A stretch of 64,000 nt of DNA from Anarhynchus alexandrinus (taxonomy: Eukaryota > Chordata > Aves > Charadriiformes > Charadriidae): the NCBI GenBank assembly GCA_008711295.1, contig VUYV01000100.1, forward strand, positions 1,299,106-1,363,105. Direction: 5' to 3'. A program made the position numbers and the translations under genes. Positions 27,901 to 39,200 of the stretch are shown in pieces; positions within the stretch are counted from its first letter, which is position 1; each line of letters begins with the position of its first letter. The notes beneath the pieces were generated by a model, which was given only the letters and a program-made list of their open reading frames with translations, ran no database searches and was not told where the DNA came from.

Positions 27901-29120
27901 TCATATCCACTGCCCGTGTTTTTAGTATGGTACATATATTAAATCACATTAGTTTTGAAGCCAGAAGATACCTCTGATAGGTTTCTGCTAATGCAAGCTT
28001 GATTCCATGCCCATGTTTTTCTTCACTGAAGCAGTAAGCCACTGAACTTTGCTTGAACTCAGATTCTCAGAACAGTGAAGTACATATTTGATGCAATCCA
28101 TCCTGTTCATATTTAATTTGTATTTCTTTTTATTTTAATTTTACAAAGTTTATTATCACATACTACCCAGCTAAGCAAGAAAGACTGTGACTGGTTTGGT
28201 CAGGAATCTGAACTCTATTAAGACATGTTCCAGGAAAAGCTATCTCACAAAATACTATTGCACCCCTTAACATTTTTTCTCCACAAACTCTGAAAACCAA
28301 GAAGACAAAGACTTCTGAAATGGAAATTCTACATTATGATCAATAATTCATGTTTGAAATGTCATTTCAATAGCAAGATTCATTACATTAGCAAGTGCTA
28401 ATAATAAGTGCATTATTTTCATAAGTGTATTACATTTGAATGTAACTTCTTCATTTTAAAATGGGATATATTTCTTAAGATCTAGTTTTCCATTCTGCAG
28501 AAATGAGGAAAAAAATAGAAGGGAAATTGTTCTGATAAGTAACAGCCTTATGCTGGAATTAACTGGTAAAGCCATGTTCTATTAGGTTGTGTTGAACACA
28601 ACAAACTTCTTACGCATGTTTAAACCCCAGGACCTTCTTCCAATAATTATAAGTACCTCAGCTCACTGAAATCAGGCTAAGTGTGTTTTGGAGCTTTAAT
28701 TGCATGTCATTTCTTTCTTCAGTTCCTCATCTGCTCGACTTGTACAGTATTTTCAAATACCTGCTGTGTTGAGTTTTGGTGTTAATTTCAGTGAAATAGT
28801 CTCCAGAATGTTTCTACTCAAACACACAAAATAAAGTAGTCAAATGGCATCCAGGTTCATCTCAAAAACATACATAGGGCAAAAATCCAGAATACTTGGC
28901 TATCGGTCATCACTTTTGATCATCACTTATGAAAGAAAATTACTTCCCATTTTCTGTACTAAGGAGATCCAAAGTTCAAGAACAAATACAGTCTAAATTC
29001 TCCCAAATGATCATAAACTATGTTAGTGGGCAATAAAATAGCACGATCTGAAGAGGTAAATCCACAAAGGAAGACGTTTGAAAAAATGTCCTTGCTACTT
29101 TGATTGGTGCACTGGCTTGT
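21926..29120. other. AT-rich non-coding stretch
   Basis: No gene recognised apart from the low-confidence exon at 24492. It holds several A or T runs (for example T15 near 24948-24962), a short inverted repeat TTTCAAAT/ATTTGAAA at 26230-26249, and a near-duplicate of TCATCACTT at about 28906-28930. Confidence 0.5.
24492..24564 (+). other. candidate 73-bp exon (splice-site motifs only)
   Basis: The acceptor is CTTCCTCTTTGTAAGCAG, ending at 24491. The donor is ACAG|GTAAGC with its GT at 24565-24566. After one leftover base, 24 codons are open without a stop, beginning ILHYEQILLSQ. The block is AT-rich, so an open frame this long is not rare by chance. The product is unrecognised. Confidence 0.15.
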
Positions 29121-29190
29121 GAGGGAAAGGGAAGGGGAAGAGGAAGGGGAAAGGGAAGGGGAAGGGAAAAAGGAAGGGGAAGGAGAAAGG
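29121..29190 (+). repeat. 70-bp uninterrupted polypurine tract
   Basis: All 70 bases are A or G, built from imperfect GGGAA/GGGGAAA units, and the tract is bounded by T at 29120 and C at 29191. Mirror-like homopurine DNA of this length can form an intramolecular triplex (H-DNA), and it is prone to slippage. No gene overlaps it. Confidence 0.9.
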
Positions 29191-31942
29191 CGCTAATCTA
29201 GAGCTGGCTGCAGAGTATTAGTCTCAAAGGCAGACAGCTTTGCTGTAAGGATACGGTATATCTCCTGAAGTAGAGATGAATAAGGATTTAACAGGTATTT
29301 GCAGTCATTTATAATTGTGGAAAAATTATGCTGCTTATCACATTTAACAGGGTAAGAAGTTTGTTGCCCTTGTGGAACAGAAGGTTTTAGCAGAAAAGCA
29401 CTATGTAGAGAGTTTCTTTCCATTCTACAAATACTGAACAGGCCTTCATGAGCCAGTTGTAACCGTGCAGAGCTCTTCTGAGGAAGTTGCAGATGCAGCT
29501 GTTGCAATACTTTTTTTTATGGCTTTGTAAGCCAAATCTGAACACAGATTTAAATAACTCTCTTCCCTTCTACCTCATTTGTAGGTCTTTTAAGTATACC
29601 TGCAAATAACTGGATATAAAATATCTCCAGCTTTCATATATTTTTCACTGTAATTTCAGTTGGAGTTCTGTGGTTATTTTATTTTGAGATATCTGATCTA
29701 TTTTGACTAATAGGAACTGCTAAGCATACTGGTTACCAAACTGATCAACAGTGCAGTGTAATCCAAAATAATTAGCTACTTAATATGCGTAATGTGGGTT
29801 TTTTTTCAAATAAATGGAATTCACCACAGTTTTAATTCAAACAATCCACTAGACTGCTTCTTGCCTTCATTTTTGTTTCATTATTTGTACAATCTACAAT
29901 AAAAACTTTAAAAATTCTAAAGCATGTATGAAATTTGAGGATGTGTGCAGACTTTACGTAAATGCTTTTAAATTTTACATAGAAATTATTATTTCTAGTT
30001 CATTTTATTTTTTCAGATTCAGGAGATCTCACAGGAGAATTTGTAGAAGCCTTTTTAATACTATTAGGTTTGGCCTGTAACATTAGTTGTCATCCTGATA
30101 AAACAGGAAGAGTTTTGACCTAAAGGCAAGATGTGGCAAAAACACACCACCATTTCATCGCAGTGAAGAAGGCAACACCTATAGCTGCTATAGTGTTTTC
30201 ACTTAAAGAACTGTCATGTACAGCTACTATTGATTGGGATAAATCCTAGTTGTGTTTAAAAAGAAGGACAAAACTTCCCAAGATATCACTTTTTTTTTTT
30301 GGAGTCAGGCATTCCCCCAACTATTTTGATTGCTGGCTTTTATACATAGCATCAGTTATTATGACAAAGGTGTGAGTTAATAGTTGTTACCATATTTAGC
30401 ACAGGTCAAATAAAAGAAAAAAAAAGAACTTTTTTTCTTTTTGTTATTGTTGTTTGGTCCTGTCCTTTTGATAAACTCACCAGGTTTGACTCTTGTATTT
30501 CACCTAGAGGTGAGCTGTTTTTATCAGCTATTGTTGGAGGATGGTTTTACAGGTCTCTATGTTCAGTTGCTCCATAACTCTTTTGCAGTGAATGGTGAAA
30601 GAACACGTTTGGTTATACAAAAGTTAATTTAGAAGACACTGAAGAACTGTCAGTTTGTCTTAACCCAGAGCTGATAAGCAACTTAAGGCAAAGGATCCAC
30701 CTGGATTCTAACTATGCTGCAAGCTGTGTCAGCAATTTTCACAAGATTTTGGTGAGGATTTAATATGTATAGATTGATATGCATTGGTAAGGTAGAGGAA
30801 GTTTGGGACAACAGCTATGTGGGAAACTGAGCTAAATTGAAGTGAAGTCACATCAGCATTGTAAACCACCGAATTTCATTTCTAAAATTCCAAAAATCAT
30901 ACTTTAGCTAAGGATAATAAAATGTGAAATATGAATAGAGGAAAACTTGGATTTTTCTTCATATGCAACTTTTTCTTCATATGTGTTCTCTATGGAATTA
31001 ATTACCTTACAGACAATCAAGAACTTGCTCAAAACCATTTGCTCACAAGAAAAAAAACTGTCCCAAAATCAATGGCAGAATTATTGAGCATGAGGAAACA
31101 AACGCTATGGTGAAGAATGCTGGTTAAGTAGAGATGAGTCCTTTCATTGAAAGAGGAAATGCTACGCTCCAGCTGAAAGAAGTATGGCATTTCCCAGGAA
31201 AAGAATTTCTTGTTTTGAGCATAAAAATAAAATATGTCCTGACCACTGGGTGACACTATTTTTGCACTTGATATTTTTATTCTGTGGAAATACTTCTAGC
31301 AAATTAGTCTTTTGGAAGACAGCAGACAGTTTGAGTTGGAAAACTAATCCATAAAAATAAACACAATCTGGCCATTGTCTCTGCTGTTTCCTATGGTATT
31401 CACAGAAATTGGGAGGTGCTAAGTATTTTCACGGGAGTGAAAGAATACAACAGTCAGCTCTTCACCACTTATGATTAGCTCTTAAAGCACTGTCAGAGAA
31501 ATGAAAATCGTTCCTTCCACCCAACTTTGTAGGCAATCAAACTGCATATTTCAGCATTTCTTTATTATCATACTAATCTGATGAGAACCTACGAAATACT
31601 GTTTAGTGCCTCATATTCAGTACTTTTTGCCGTACTGTATGTGCTGCAAAGATCAATGAATGATACATACTTGTATTCATTAGATATGACTTTTAAATCT
31701 ATTGAAAAACAATTCAGTCAAAGATGGTAGAAGGCTTTTAACATCATGATTAGTCTGAGGGGATAAAGAAATCGCTGACACTGTCTGAAATGAAATCAGA
31801 GATTTTTAAAAGGGTGGGTAAAATCGGCATCTGCCTCCTACCATGTCTTTACTAGGGAGGAAAAAAAAAGTGTTTCTAATCTTTCCAAACAATGTAGTAC
31901 ATATATAAAATCTAGAGGGGCCTCTACAGCTTAAAGCACAGA
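29191..31942. other. AT-rich non-coding stretch
   Basis: No gene recognised. The frame of about 100 codons on the minus strand at 29193-29507 has no family resemblance and no splice or promoter context. A short T run lies at about 30291-30300. Confidence 0.5.
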
Positions 31943-32040
31943 TCCATAGATTTTAAGGTCAAAAAGAACTACCATGATCATCTTATCTGACCTACAAAAT
32001 AACTTAAGCTATTAAATTTCACCTCTCATTCCTGCAATAG
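31943..32040 (-). mobile_element. decayed 3' end of an old CR1-type LINE
   Basis: On the plus strand the segment reads CATAGATTTTAAGGTCAAAA, then AGAACTACCATGATCATCTT, then ATCTGACCTACAAAATAACT, then ATTAAATTTCACC and CATTCCTGCA. This follows the layout of archaic reptilian CR1 3' ends (CATAGATTTTAAGGCCAGAA, GGGACCA..ATGATCATCTAG, TCTGACCTCC, ATTTCAC, ATTCCTGCA). The element therefore lies on the minus strand with its 3' terminus at the low coordinate. It has no coding capacity. Substitutions are dense, so it is an ancient insertion. Confidence 0.6.
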
Positions 32041-35000
32041 GGTAATTATTCTTTCCTGCTATGTAAGTGAATGTTATTGAGCCAAATGTGAATTACTTTG
32101 TTTGTCCTTGGAAAGACCCTCTAGAAAAGGTGGTACTATCCTGCTATAAACCAATTCAATTTATTAAATTCATCTGAGTTGCCTGCTTCCTCACAGTGAG
32201 ATTGCTTCAGTCCTTTAGGTTTCTGCTACAGAATATGAGCAAAAGGATTGCTTACATCCCGGAGGAGAAAGAAAGCCCATGCAAAGCTGGAAGTTTTCTG
32301 ATTGCATCTATCCTATTTCCTTCAGACCAGCACCTCAGTTTAGCAGAACCCTGAATCAACCCTGCAATGTTAGGATTTATCTACATCCATGTTTTGCCAC
32401 GGTTCATTGATATTGGTCTAGGAAAAGTACATTTTCTATTACCAGATTGCGACTTCCAGCATTTTTAGAACTCTATAATCCCATCCATACATTACACATG
32501 TTTTCTGTCAAATATATGTATAATTAATCATACATTGCCCAAATGTTTTGTTGTTGTTGTTGTTTCTATAGAGCTTTAATGCTCTAGAACTTAAATATAT
32601 AGAAGGGGGGACAGGAAGCCTTTGTTATTGTTATATTTTATCCCTCTATCTTAAAAAAATGTCTATTCAGGCAATTTTCCATGAGCTTGGCATATTTCTT
32701 CCAGCAAAAACAAGAACCTCAGGTTTCTAGAACACAGTGTTTATGAAGTTTGCTGGATTTCCGCAAAGGTTGCTGAGCTGGCATGGTGGACTTGGTAATT
32801 AGGAAGGGTTTAACTTTCTTCCTACAGATTTTAAATTTAACATTCTTGGGATTACCCTTGAATGCAATAATTTAATTTCTAATGCCATCTTTTAATAAGT
32901 TGTTTGTGCATATGTACAATTTCAAGCATATGAAAGGTGTTATTGAAGTTAATGAAAACCTTTGTGCACTTAAAATTACATCTCTGCCACACTGCCTAAT
33001 AGCACCAAAACTAAATACTTCAGCACTGCATATACAGGCAAAGGATAATACAGACATTTGACAAGCAACTAATACGAAGGGACATTTTGCTTATTTGTAT
33101 AGCATGTACGTAAAACCAAGCACACCCTCTGTTCAGTAGAGAGACACAGGGAATTTCCTATACTTGCGGGTTGGGGTGACTCTGCTAAGACTTCCTAGCA
33201 GAGCTTTCTCAAACAGGTCTCTCCAAAGCTGCACACTTGTGCCATTACTTCACTTGGTCCCGAGTCTAAGCAGCCAAACCTCCATGGGGTACGCAGAGCA
33301 CTGATCCTTGACGTTTTTAATAAATGTAAACAATGCCCCCTAGCACGTTATTTTTCTTGATGATTACTTGACTGTATTGCAGGCAGAGGGATGAGTAAAT
33401 ATGGTAGCTGCATCCTGTTAATCGAGGGCAAAATGAACGATACTAAGAAACCTAACTTATCCCAGCTTATGAACCATCTGTCTCTATCCTGATTATCTGT
33501 AGTCCTCTTCTTCATCCTGTAGCTGAACCAGCCAATATATTCACCCAATCAGTCCAAGGAAGAACATCCTCAAAAGTTGGCTCGTACTTGTGCTCAATGG
33601 CTTAAACTTTCTGGCACTGAGAGCACTAAATAATCTTTATTTGATACCTTTGTTTAGTCCATACCACCCGAGTACCACCGAATGAATGAATGGCATCATA
33701 TGGTCTTTTGTTTCATTTTTAGTTATCCATGTTATCAGCAATTAATGAAAAGATTTAAAGTCATAAAACAAACCAGTGAATAACCGGCTGCAAAAACAAA
33801 GGACTACTACTTCTTTTGGTCATTTTTGAATACTGATAGTCAAAGAATCATTTTGCCTCATCTGGTAAATAACCTTTTTCACCCTGAATAACTATCAAAC
33901 TCCAGGTATGTCAATACCAAATCATTTTGGAATTACAAATGTTGTCTGAGGAAAACTAAATTCTCAGATTAGTGTAATTTCTGAATTTACAGTTTATCAT
34001 AACTGAAGCAACAATAAACTAATGATCTTGTCACCAGCCTGTCAGCTTTGCCCTTTTAGCTGGGGCAAAACAAATCATGCTAATAAATACCTTGATTATA
34101 GTGAAAGATCAGGAAAATAAAATTGTTTCTGAAATCAGAGGTATTTCTCTCAAGAAATATTAATACCATTTTTATTTTATTTATGTTTTTTATAAAGTTC
34201 AGTATTGCTAAAAAGTCATGAAAAAATGATGAAATAAGTAATTTTGAATAATATGAACAATGCAGATGGCTAATTTGACCACACCTTTTTATTTATAGAT
34301 AATTTCCAGTTACAAAACTTCCTCATATATTGCTTCTTGTCAGTTACGGAAAGTACTCTCTATTGCAGTATGAATAGTACCAGCTATTGTATTGTACAAC
34401 ACCAAAAAAATGAAAGGATGCAATTAATCTGTAATTAATAAAGACAAGCTTAGTGCTTCAAATGTACTGAAAGTGAGGACGTTATTTTTAATTTTCTCAC
34501 TTTTCTTTGCTTGTATCTTTGTTTGGAACAGTAATTAAAATTACCAAAAATAGAGTAAGATCTCTTATTGCATTTCTCACTAATAAAAACCGAGAGTTGT
34601 TGGGAAACATTCTTTAATTTGAGGCTGATTTCTAAACAAAGTTTTAAGTTAGGGATAAGTCAAAACCTGGGGTGTTTATCTATACAGAGCTTCTGCTACT
34701 GGATGCACATCCATCACATACCTCTAGCTATGAAACTCAGTGAGCTGGAAAACACACTGTTGTGAATTTGCTTGTTCAAATAACCAAAATGGGCATTGCT
34801 AATCTTCTAAGCATGTTTTTCAAGAGCTTCTGATAAAACTCACAAGACTCTGAAACACAGTTAGTTCTCTGCAGGTTGGGCTATTTGTGCAAATCTTTGC
34901 TGAATCTTTTTGAAGCAAACCCCTTCAATATACTGAAAAATGGAAAGGAAATTTTTTCCTTTCTTTGGGAGTAAACCATGCGGCTACCTAAGCATTCCTC

Positions 35001-35944
35001 TATTTTTGGAGTAGTGTGTTTGTTCTCTGGAAACACATATAGAACATTTTTAGTCATAATTTAGTTAAATGAAATAAATACAAGTGAAGAAACATTAGAA
35101 AACTTTTGAACTATGAATTTTCTGAAAATTTTACCTTGTTACAGCAGCTAGGGAGAGCTACATGGCCATTGGAATTTAAGGGGGTGCATGTGTGTGCATG
35201 AAAGTTTTACTCTTTTTCCTGGACATATCATTTATTGTAAAGAGAAAAAGAACTGTAATTCAGGTGATTTCTATTCATTTGTTCCTTAATACAAACTTCC
35301 TTTGTCACTTTAAGAAAGGAGTTTGATATCTTTGTGCATCTCCTCTTTACAAATAAGTATAATAGAATTTCCTTTCCTCTAGTCATGGTCTACCTTATTT
35401 TTTCTTTCAAACTAGAAAATATTTTGAACAGAGATGCTTACCCACTGTATGAAAAGGCACTTAAGTTTCATTTTGAGCCTCTATTTTCTTCAATAAGAAC
35501 AATAATAATAAAAAAATTACTCAGGTATTACCTTGATCAGGAGTCAAAGAAGAAGATGCCCTTTATTCAGTTTGGCTGGCTCCAGAAGGATTTCTCCCTG
35601 AAATGATTTGTTTAATAAAGGTTTTGGGTTTAGTTCTTTTTTTTGTTTGTTTGTTTGTTTGTTTTTGTTTTTCTTTTTAAATAATTTCCCTCAGGGAATA
35701 CTTTTCTGATGAAAAGCAATCCGTTGGGTTGGGGTTTTTTTTCCCTCTATTTTCTCATGTTTTAGTAAAAGCCATGATAGCTTCGGTATCCAGGGTCCCA
35801 TGTAAGTGCAGATGGAAGAGATTATTCGGCTTTTAGGTTATCATTACTTAGGTAAACAATCATTCAGCTTGAAGTTTACCACAGTAATTATTGCTCATTA
35901 CAATCCCCGTTGGAGAACTCCTCCTTTTTTTAACGATTTAATCC
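32041..35944. other. AT-rich non-coding stretch
   Basis: No gene recognised. It contains a (TTG)n run at 32545-32563, a (TTTG)n run listed separately, and a G/T run at about 35726-35740. The approach to the CpG island (35880-35944) is ordinary AT-rich sequence with no TATA or CCAAT box in a convincing place. Confidence 0.5.
35635..35676. repeat. (TTTG)n microsatellite
   Basis: A T run followed by about five TTTG units and a T-rich tail. Simple repeat. Confidence 0.85.
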
Positions 35945-36045
35945 ATTACACCGTCCCGCAGGTGCCATGAATCACCCTCACAGAGGGGGCGGTGGGCCTT
36001 TAAGGGCCCGGCACAGCAGGTGGCCCCACTCTGGGAGGAAATTTA

Positions 36046-36057
36046 GGCGCAAGCGCC
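36046..36057. promoter_or_regulatory. NRF1-like palindrome GGCGCAAGCGCC
   Basis: Two GCGC half-sites around AA resemble the NRF1 consensus GCGCATGCGC with one difference. It lies about 50 bases downstream of the GC box, in a position typical of CpG-island promoters. Assignment is by motif similarity only. Confidence 0.35.
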
Positions 36058-36161
36058 CAGGTTTGGTCCCGGGAAAGGAGAAAGTATGAGGTGTGTATCT
36101 TCAGGAGAGTAGTAAGTGTCACAGCTGACAGAGGATATTAGGATGGTGCCGTCTCCAGCAG
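36058..36161 (+). other. candidate first exon with two alternative donors
   Basis: The right edge is CCAGCAG|GTGAGG, with its GT at 36162-36163. An ATG with a strong context (A at -3, G at +4) at 36143 gives MVPSPA before the donor. An earlier ATG at 36086 encodes eight codons (MRCVSSGE) and a TAG at 36110-36112. Use of the upstream donor GTAAGTG (36112) would splice inside that TAG and remove the second ATG. The two donors would thus give different 5' ends. The left edge is not defined by the sequence and is a guess. Confidence 0.25.
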
Positions 36162-36176
36162 GTGAGGAGGTGGTGC

Positions 36177-36230
36177 GGGGCGGCCGGGGCCTGTGGGGGC
36201 GGCCGGGGCCTGTGGGGGCGGCCGGGGCCT
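36177..36230 (+). repeat. 19-bp G-rich tandem repeat, predicted G-quadruplex
   Basis: About 2.8 identical copies of GGGGCGGCCGGGGCCTGTG start at 36177, 36196 and 36215. Each unit gives two runs of at least four G, making six runs with regular 5-base spacers (CGGCC, CCTGT). This satisfies the usual G-quadruplex rule on the plus strand. It begins 15 bases past the donor at 36162, so it would lie at the start of intron 1 on the non-template strand. Confidence 0.85.
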
Positions 36231-36261
36231 GCACCTACTGGCGGTCTGGTTACGCTCGGAG

Positions 36262-39200
36262 AGGCTCCTCTGCGTGCCTGGAGCTACCAGGGCAGAGAAA
36301 ACTACACCAGCTTTTAGTGATTTTTTTCATGGTGTATTTATAAGGCTTGTTTACGTGCTTAATATTCACCTCTGATACAGGCACTTTCTGTAACTTCCGC
36401 ATGTAATTTAATGCGGTGATAGGTACAAGGACCAAGTTTTTTCACTTCCATATAAAGTGTACCGTTCCATGTTTTGCTCAGTATATTTCATTTTACTTGT
36501 TAGGTAGCTTTCTGTCCTGCTGGCTGATTGTGCTTTCACTGGTCTGAAGTGAAGTCCTGCAGGTGGCTATAGGTTTACAAAGGTTGAAATATACCTAAAC
36601 TGTAGTAGAGCATTTCTTTTCCTGTCTCAGTCAGTAAAGTCCTCGGGGGGTGGTGGGGGTGTTGGGAAGTCTCAATTTTTATGGCACTGTATTTCTTTAT
36701 ATATGTTGTGGTTATCCACAGCTCTAGCGTGTCAGTGAGGCTATGCAGTAATGACAATGCTATTCTAGTCCTCAGGAAGTAGTTCACTTCTTCTCATTAT
36801 TATTTTTTATTCCTCCTTCCCAGTTGTGTTAAAGTGATACCTGCCTTGGCTCCTCTTTCAGACTCTGTCTCTGCTTCCACAGTGTGGGTGTGCTCCTGGG
36901 CTGTTGATGAGAGAGTTTGCAGGGGCCTCCTGCTGTTTAGATAATAGAGGAGACTTGTTAACATAGCTGTTTCTCTGAGAAATGCTGAGGATGATTTACG
37001 GCCCATGAAATATTTCCTGAACAGTCATATAATGCTGGAAGATTGTGGATTTTGACAGACCTGATACTATGCCACTGAGGTAATGGGGAATTTTGCTACC
37101 GATTGAGGAGGGGAAGCCTTGCATTTCCATGTGAAACAGAGAAGTCATGGTACAACTATACCCAAAATTTCACATTTATTATTTTTAACATATCTGTATC
37201 ATTGCCTCATTGCCCCTTAAAAATGAAAAAAAGTGCCTTTTTCATTCCAGTTCTTGCTTTAATTCTTAAATAACACTTTCCTTAGGAGCAGTACTGGTTT
37301 TGAAACACATATTTGAGTCTAGCTCATAATATGCAGGAGTGCCATTGTAAGGGAGTCCTAGTTTATAAATTAATATCTAAATTGCATTTATCAGTAAGAA
37401 TAACTAGTGTAATACTTAATTCAAATAGACTACAATGTATATGTGTATTAGCATTGTTTATACATCAAGTATATTTTAGCCAGATCCCAGTGTGTGGATT
37501 AATGGAGATCCACTGAAGGCAAGGGAGTTGGCTGTATTTACATAATGTGGATAGCTACTTACTACTTTGAATATCTGCCTTTATATGCTTACAATATAGC
37601 TCTTTTCAGTCAAAAAAAAAAAAAAAAAAAAACAAACCACAAACAAACCCAAGGCAACCCACATTTTCCAGAATAACAAATTTCAAAGGCTATGAATCTA
37701 AATGAGGCAGTTTGAGAAATAAGAGGTAGAAAAAATTCTTTTTCTATTATTTTTCAGTGAATTAAATTAACTTGTTATTGTGATACATCTTTTAGTCTGA
37801 GGCTCTTTCTTTTTCTCTCAAGCCAGACCAATAGTATAAACATTAAAGAAGGACCATATGTATAGTTAAGATTTAAGCCACAGAGGGTCATACAAAAATG
37901 AAACAAGTTCAGGTGTTTACACATCCTTGCAACAGAAATGTTGTTCCAGTGCAGCTGAAGACATTCATTAGGGAGTTAGGTGTGGATAACTGTTTCCACT
38001 GGAGAGAGGCATATAATAATGTGCTCTCACCTCTCTGGATCAAAAGACACAAGAATTTCAGGTTCAGTTGTTTGCTTATTAGTTTGGAAGCTGATGATGA
38101 CTGAGATCTTAAGCCTGTTTTTAATTACTGGCTGTTGTAAGTTTTTAAGTATTCTGTATGGAATCCAGAAAGTAGAATGGCTTAATGTACTTGTGTAATA
38201 AGTGGAAGCAAAGGGAAGCTGTTAAAACACAAGCTGAACTGTTCAGAGAGACCTGTCAAAGAAGTATTGTGCCTGAGCTGGAATCAAAAGCTGTGGAACT
38301 GTTCACAAGCATGATGCTTATGTTTCTTACTCTTTTTGGGTAGGATTCTCTATGCCCTTTAGTGAAAAAGGCTTTAAGGTCCTACCTGGATGATTCACAG
38401 GGGTATGATGCAGTTGTCCTAAAGAGTGACAGAAAGTGAGTTAGCAAGCAGTTGAATTAACGAGAAGGAATTAAAGACACTACATCTTCACAGAAAACTG
38501 TATACTATTCTTCTTTGTCCTTAGATAAAGGTCACCGCCAAAATGGAGAGAAAAGACCTTGGCAAAGCGGGAAGACATGCTTTCAGAGAATAACCTCTTA
38601 TTATTTTGTTTTGTGCTACCAGTGAGCTAATTAATTGTCCTTTGGCATGCAATATCCTGAAAGGAACAGAACAGGCGCTACTTTCAATTTGGAAGTTTGG
38701 CGTGTCTTTTCGCCCCCAACCCTTGTTTCTGTGTTGAGTGCTGCTTAATTCATATAAGGTTTCCTGTTTTCAGAGCAATGAAACTAAGATGGCTGAGTTT
38801 GTGCATAAACACATGGGGATTTATTTATTGCCTATTCAATGCTTAGTTTCTACAGAAAGAGTGAAAACCAAAAACTGATGAGGGGAAATAGGCAACCAAA
38901 GTTCAAATCGTAATTTCTGCAACTTGTCTCTACCGCAGACAATGTCTGGGATGACCTGGTTCCTCATTACAAGAGACGAACATTAATAGAAAGAGTTAAT
39001 GAGATAGTGTGTTCGTGTAGTTCCTAGGACAGATTCTTCAGGTCAAAAAGTAGAAATAGAATGAAGGCAGGCATAGGCCATTCTTTTATTTTGGCCATAT
39101 TACTGAAAATAAAATTCATATCTATTTTAATGCAGATATTTTTGGCCAGTAACTTAATAGACAATAGAGAAAACAACATCTTCAAATGAGATGGTTCACT

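Larger units (their letters stand above)
35945..36260 (+). promoter_or_regulatory. CpG-rich island, probable promoter and first-exon region
   Basis: This is the only GC- and CpG-rich patch in a CpG-poor window. Visible elements are a GC box (GGGGGCGGTGGGC, 35985-35997), the palindrome GGCGCAAGCGCC (36046-36057), which is close to an NRF1 site, and CCCGGG near 36068. There is no TATA box. Two splice-donor motifs lie downstream on the plus strand, GTAAGTG at 36112-36118 and CAG|GTGAGG at 36159-36167, so rightward transcription is the simplest reading. The next exon is not identifiable, and the product could be a non-coding RNA. Vertebrate CpG islands of this size usually mark promoters. Here that is inference. 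Confidence 0.5.

Noticed and set aside
37400..37632. Possible processed retrocopy ending in A21
   Set aside because: No gene-like body, no polyadenylation signal at a suitable distance and no flanking direct repeats.
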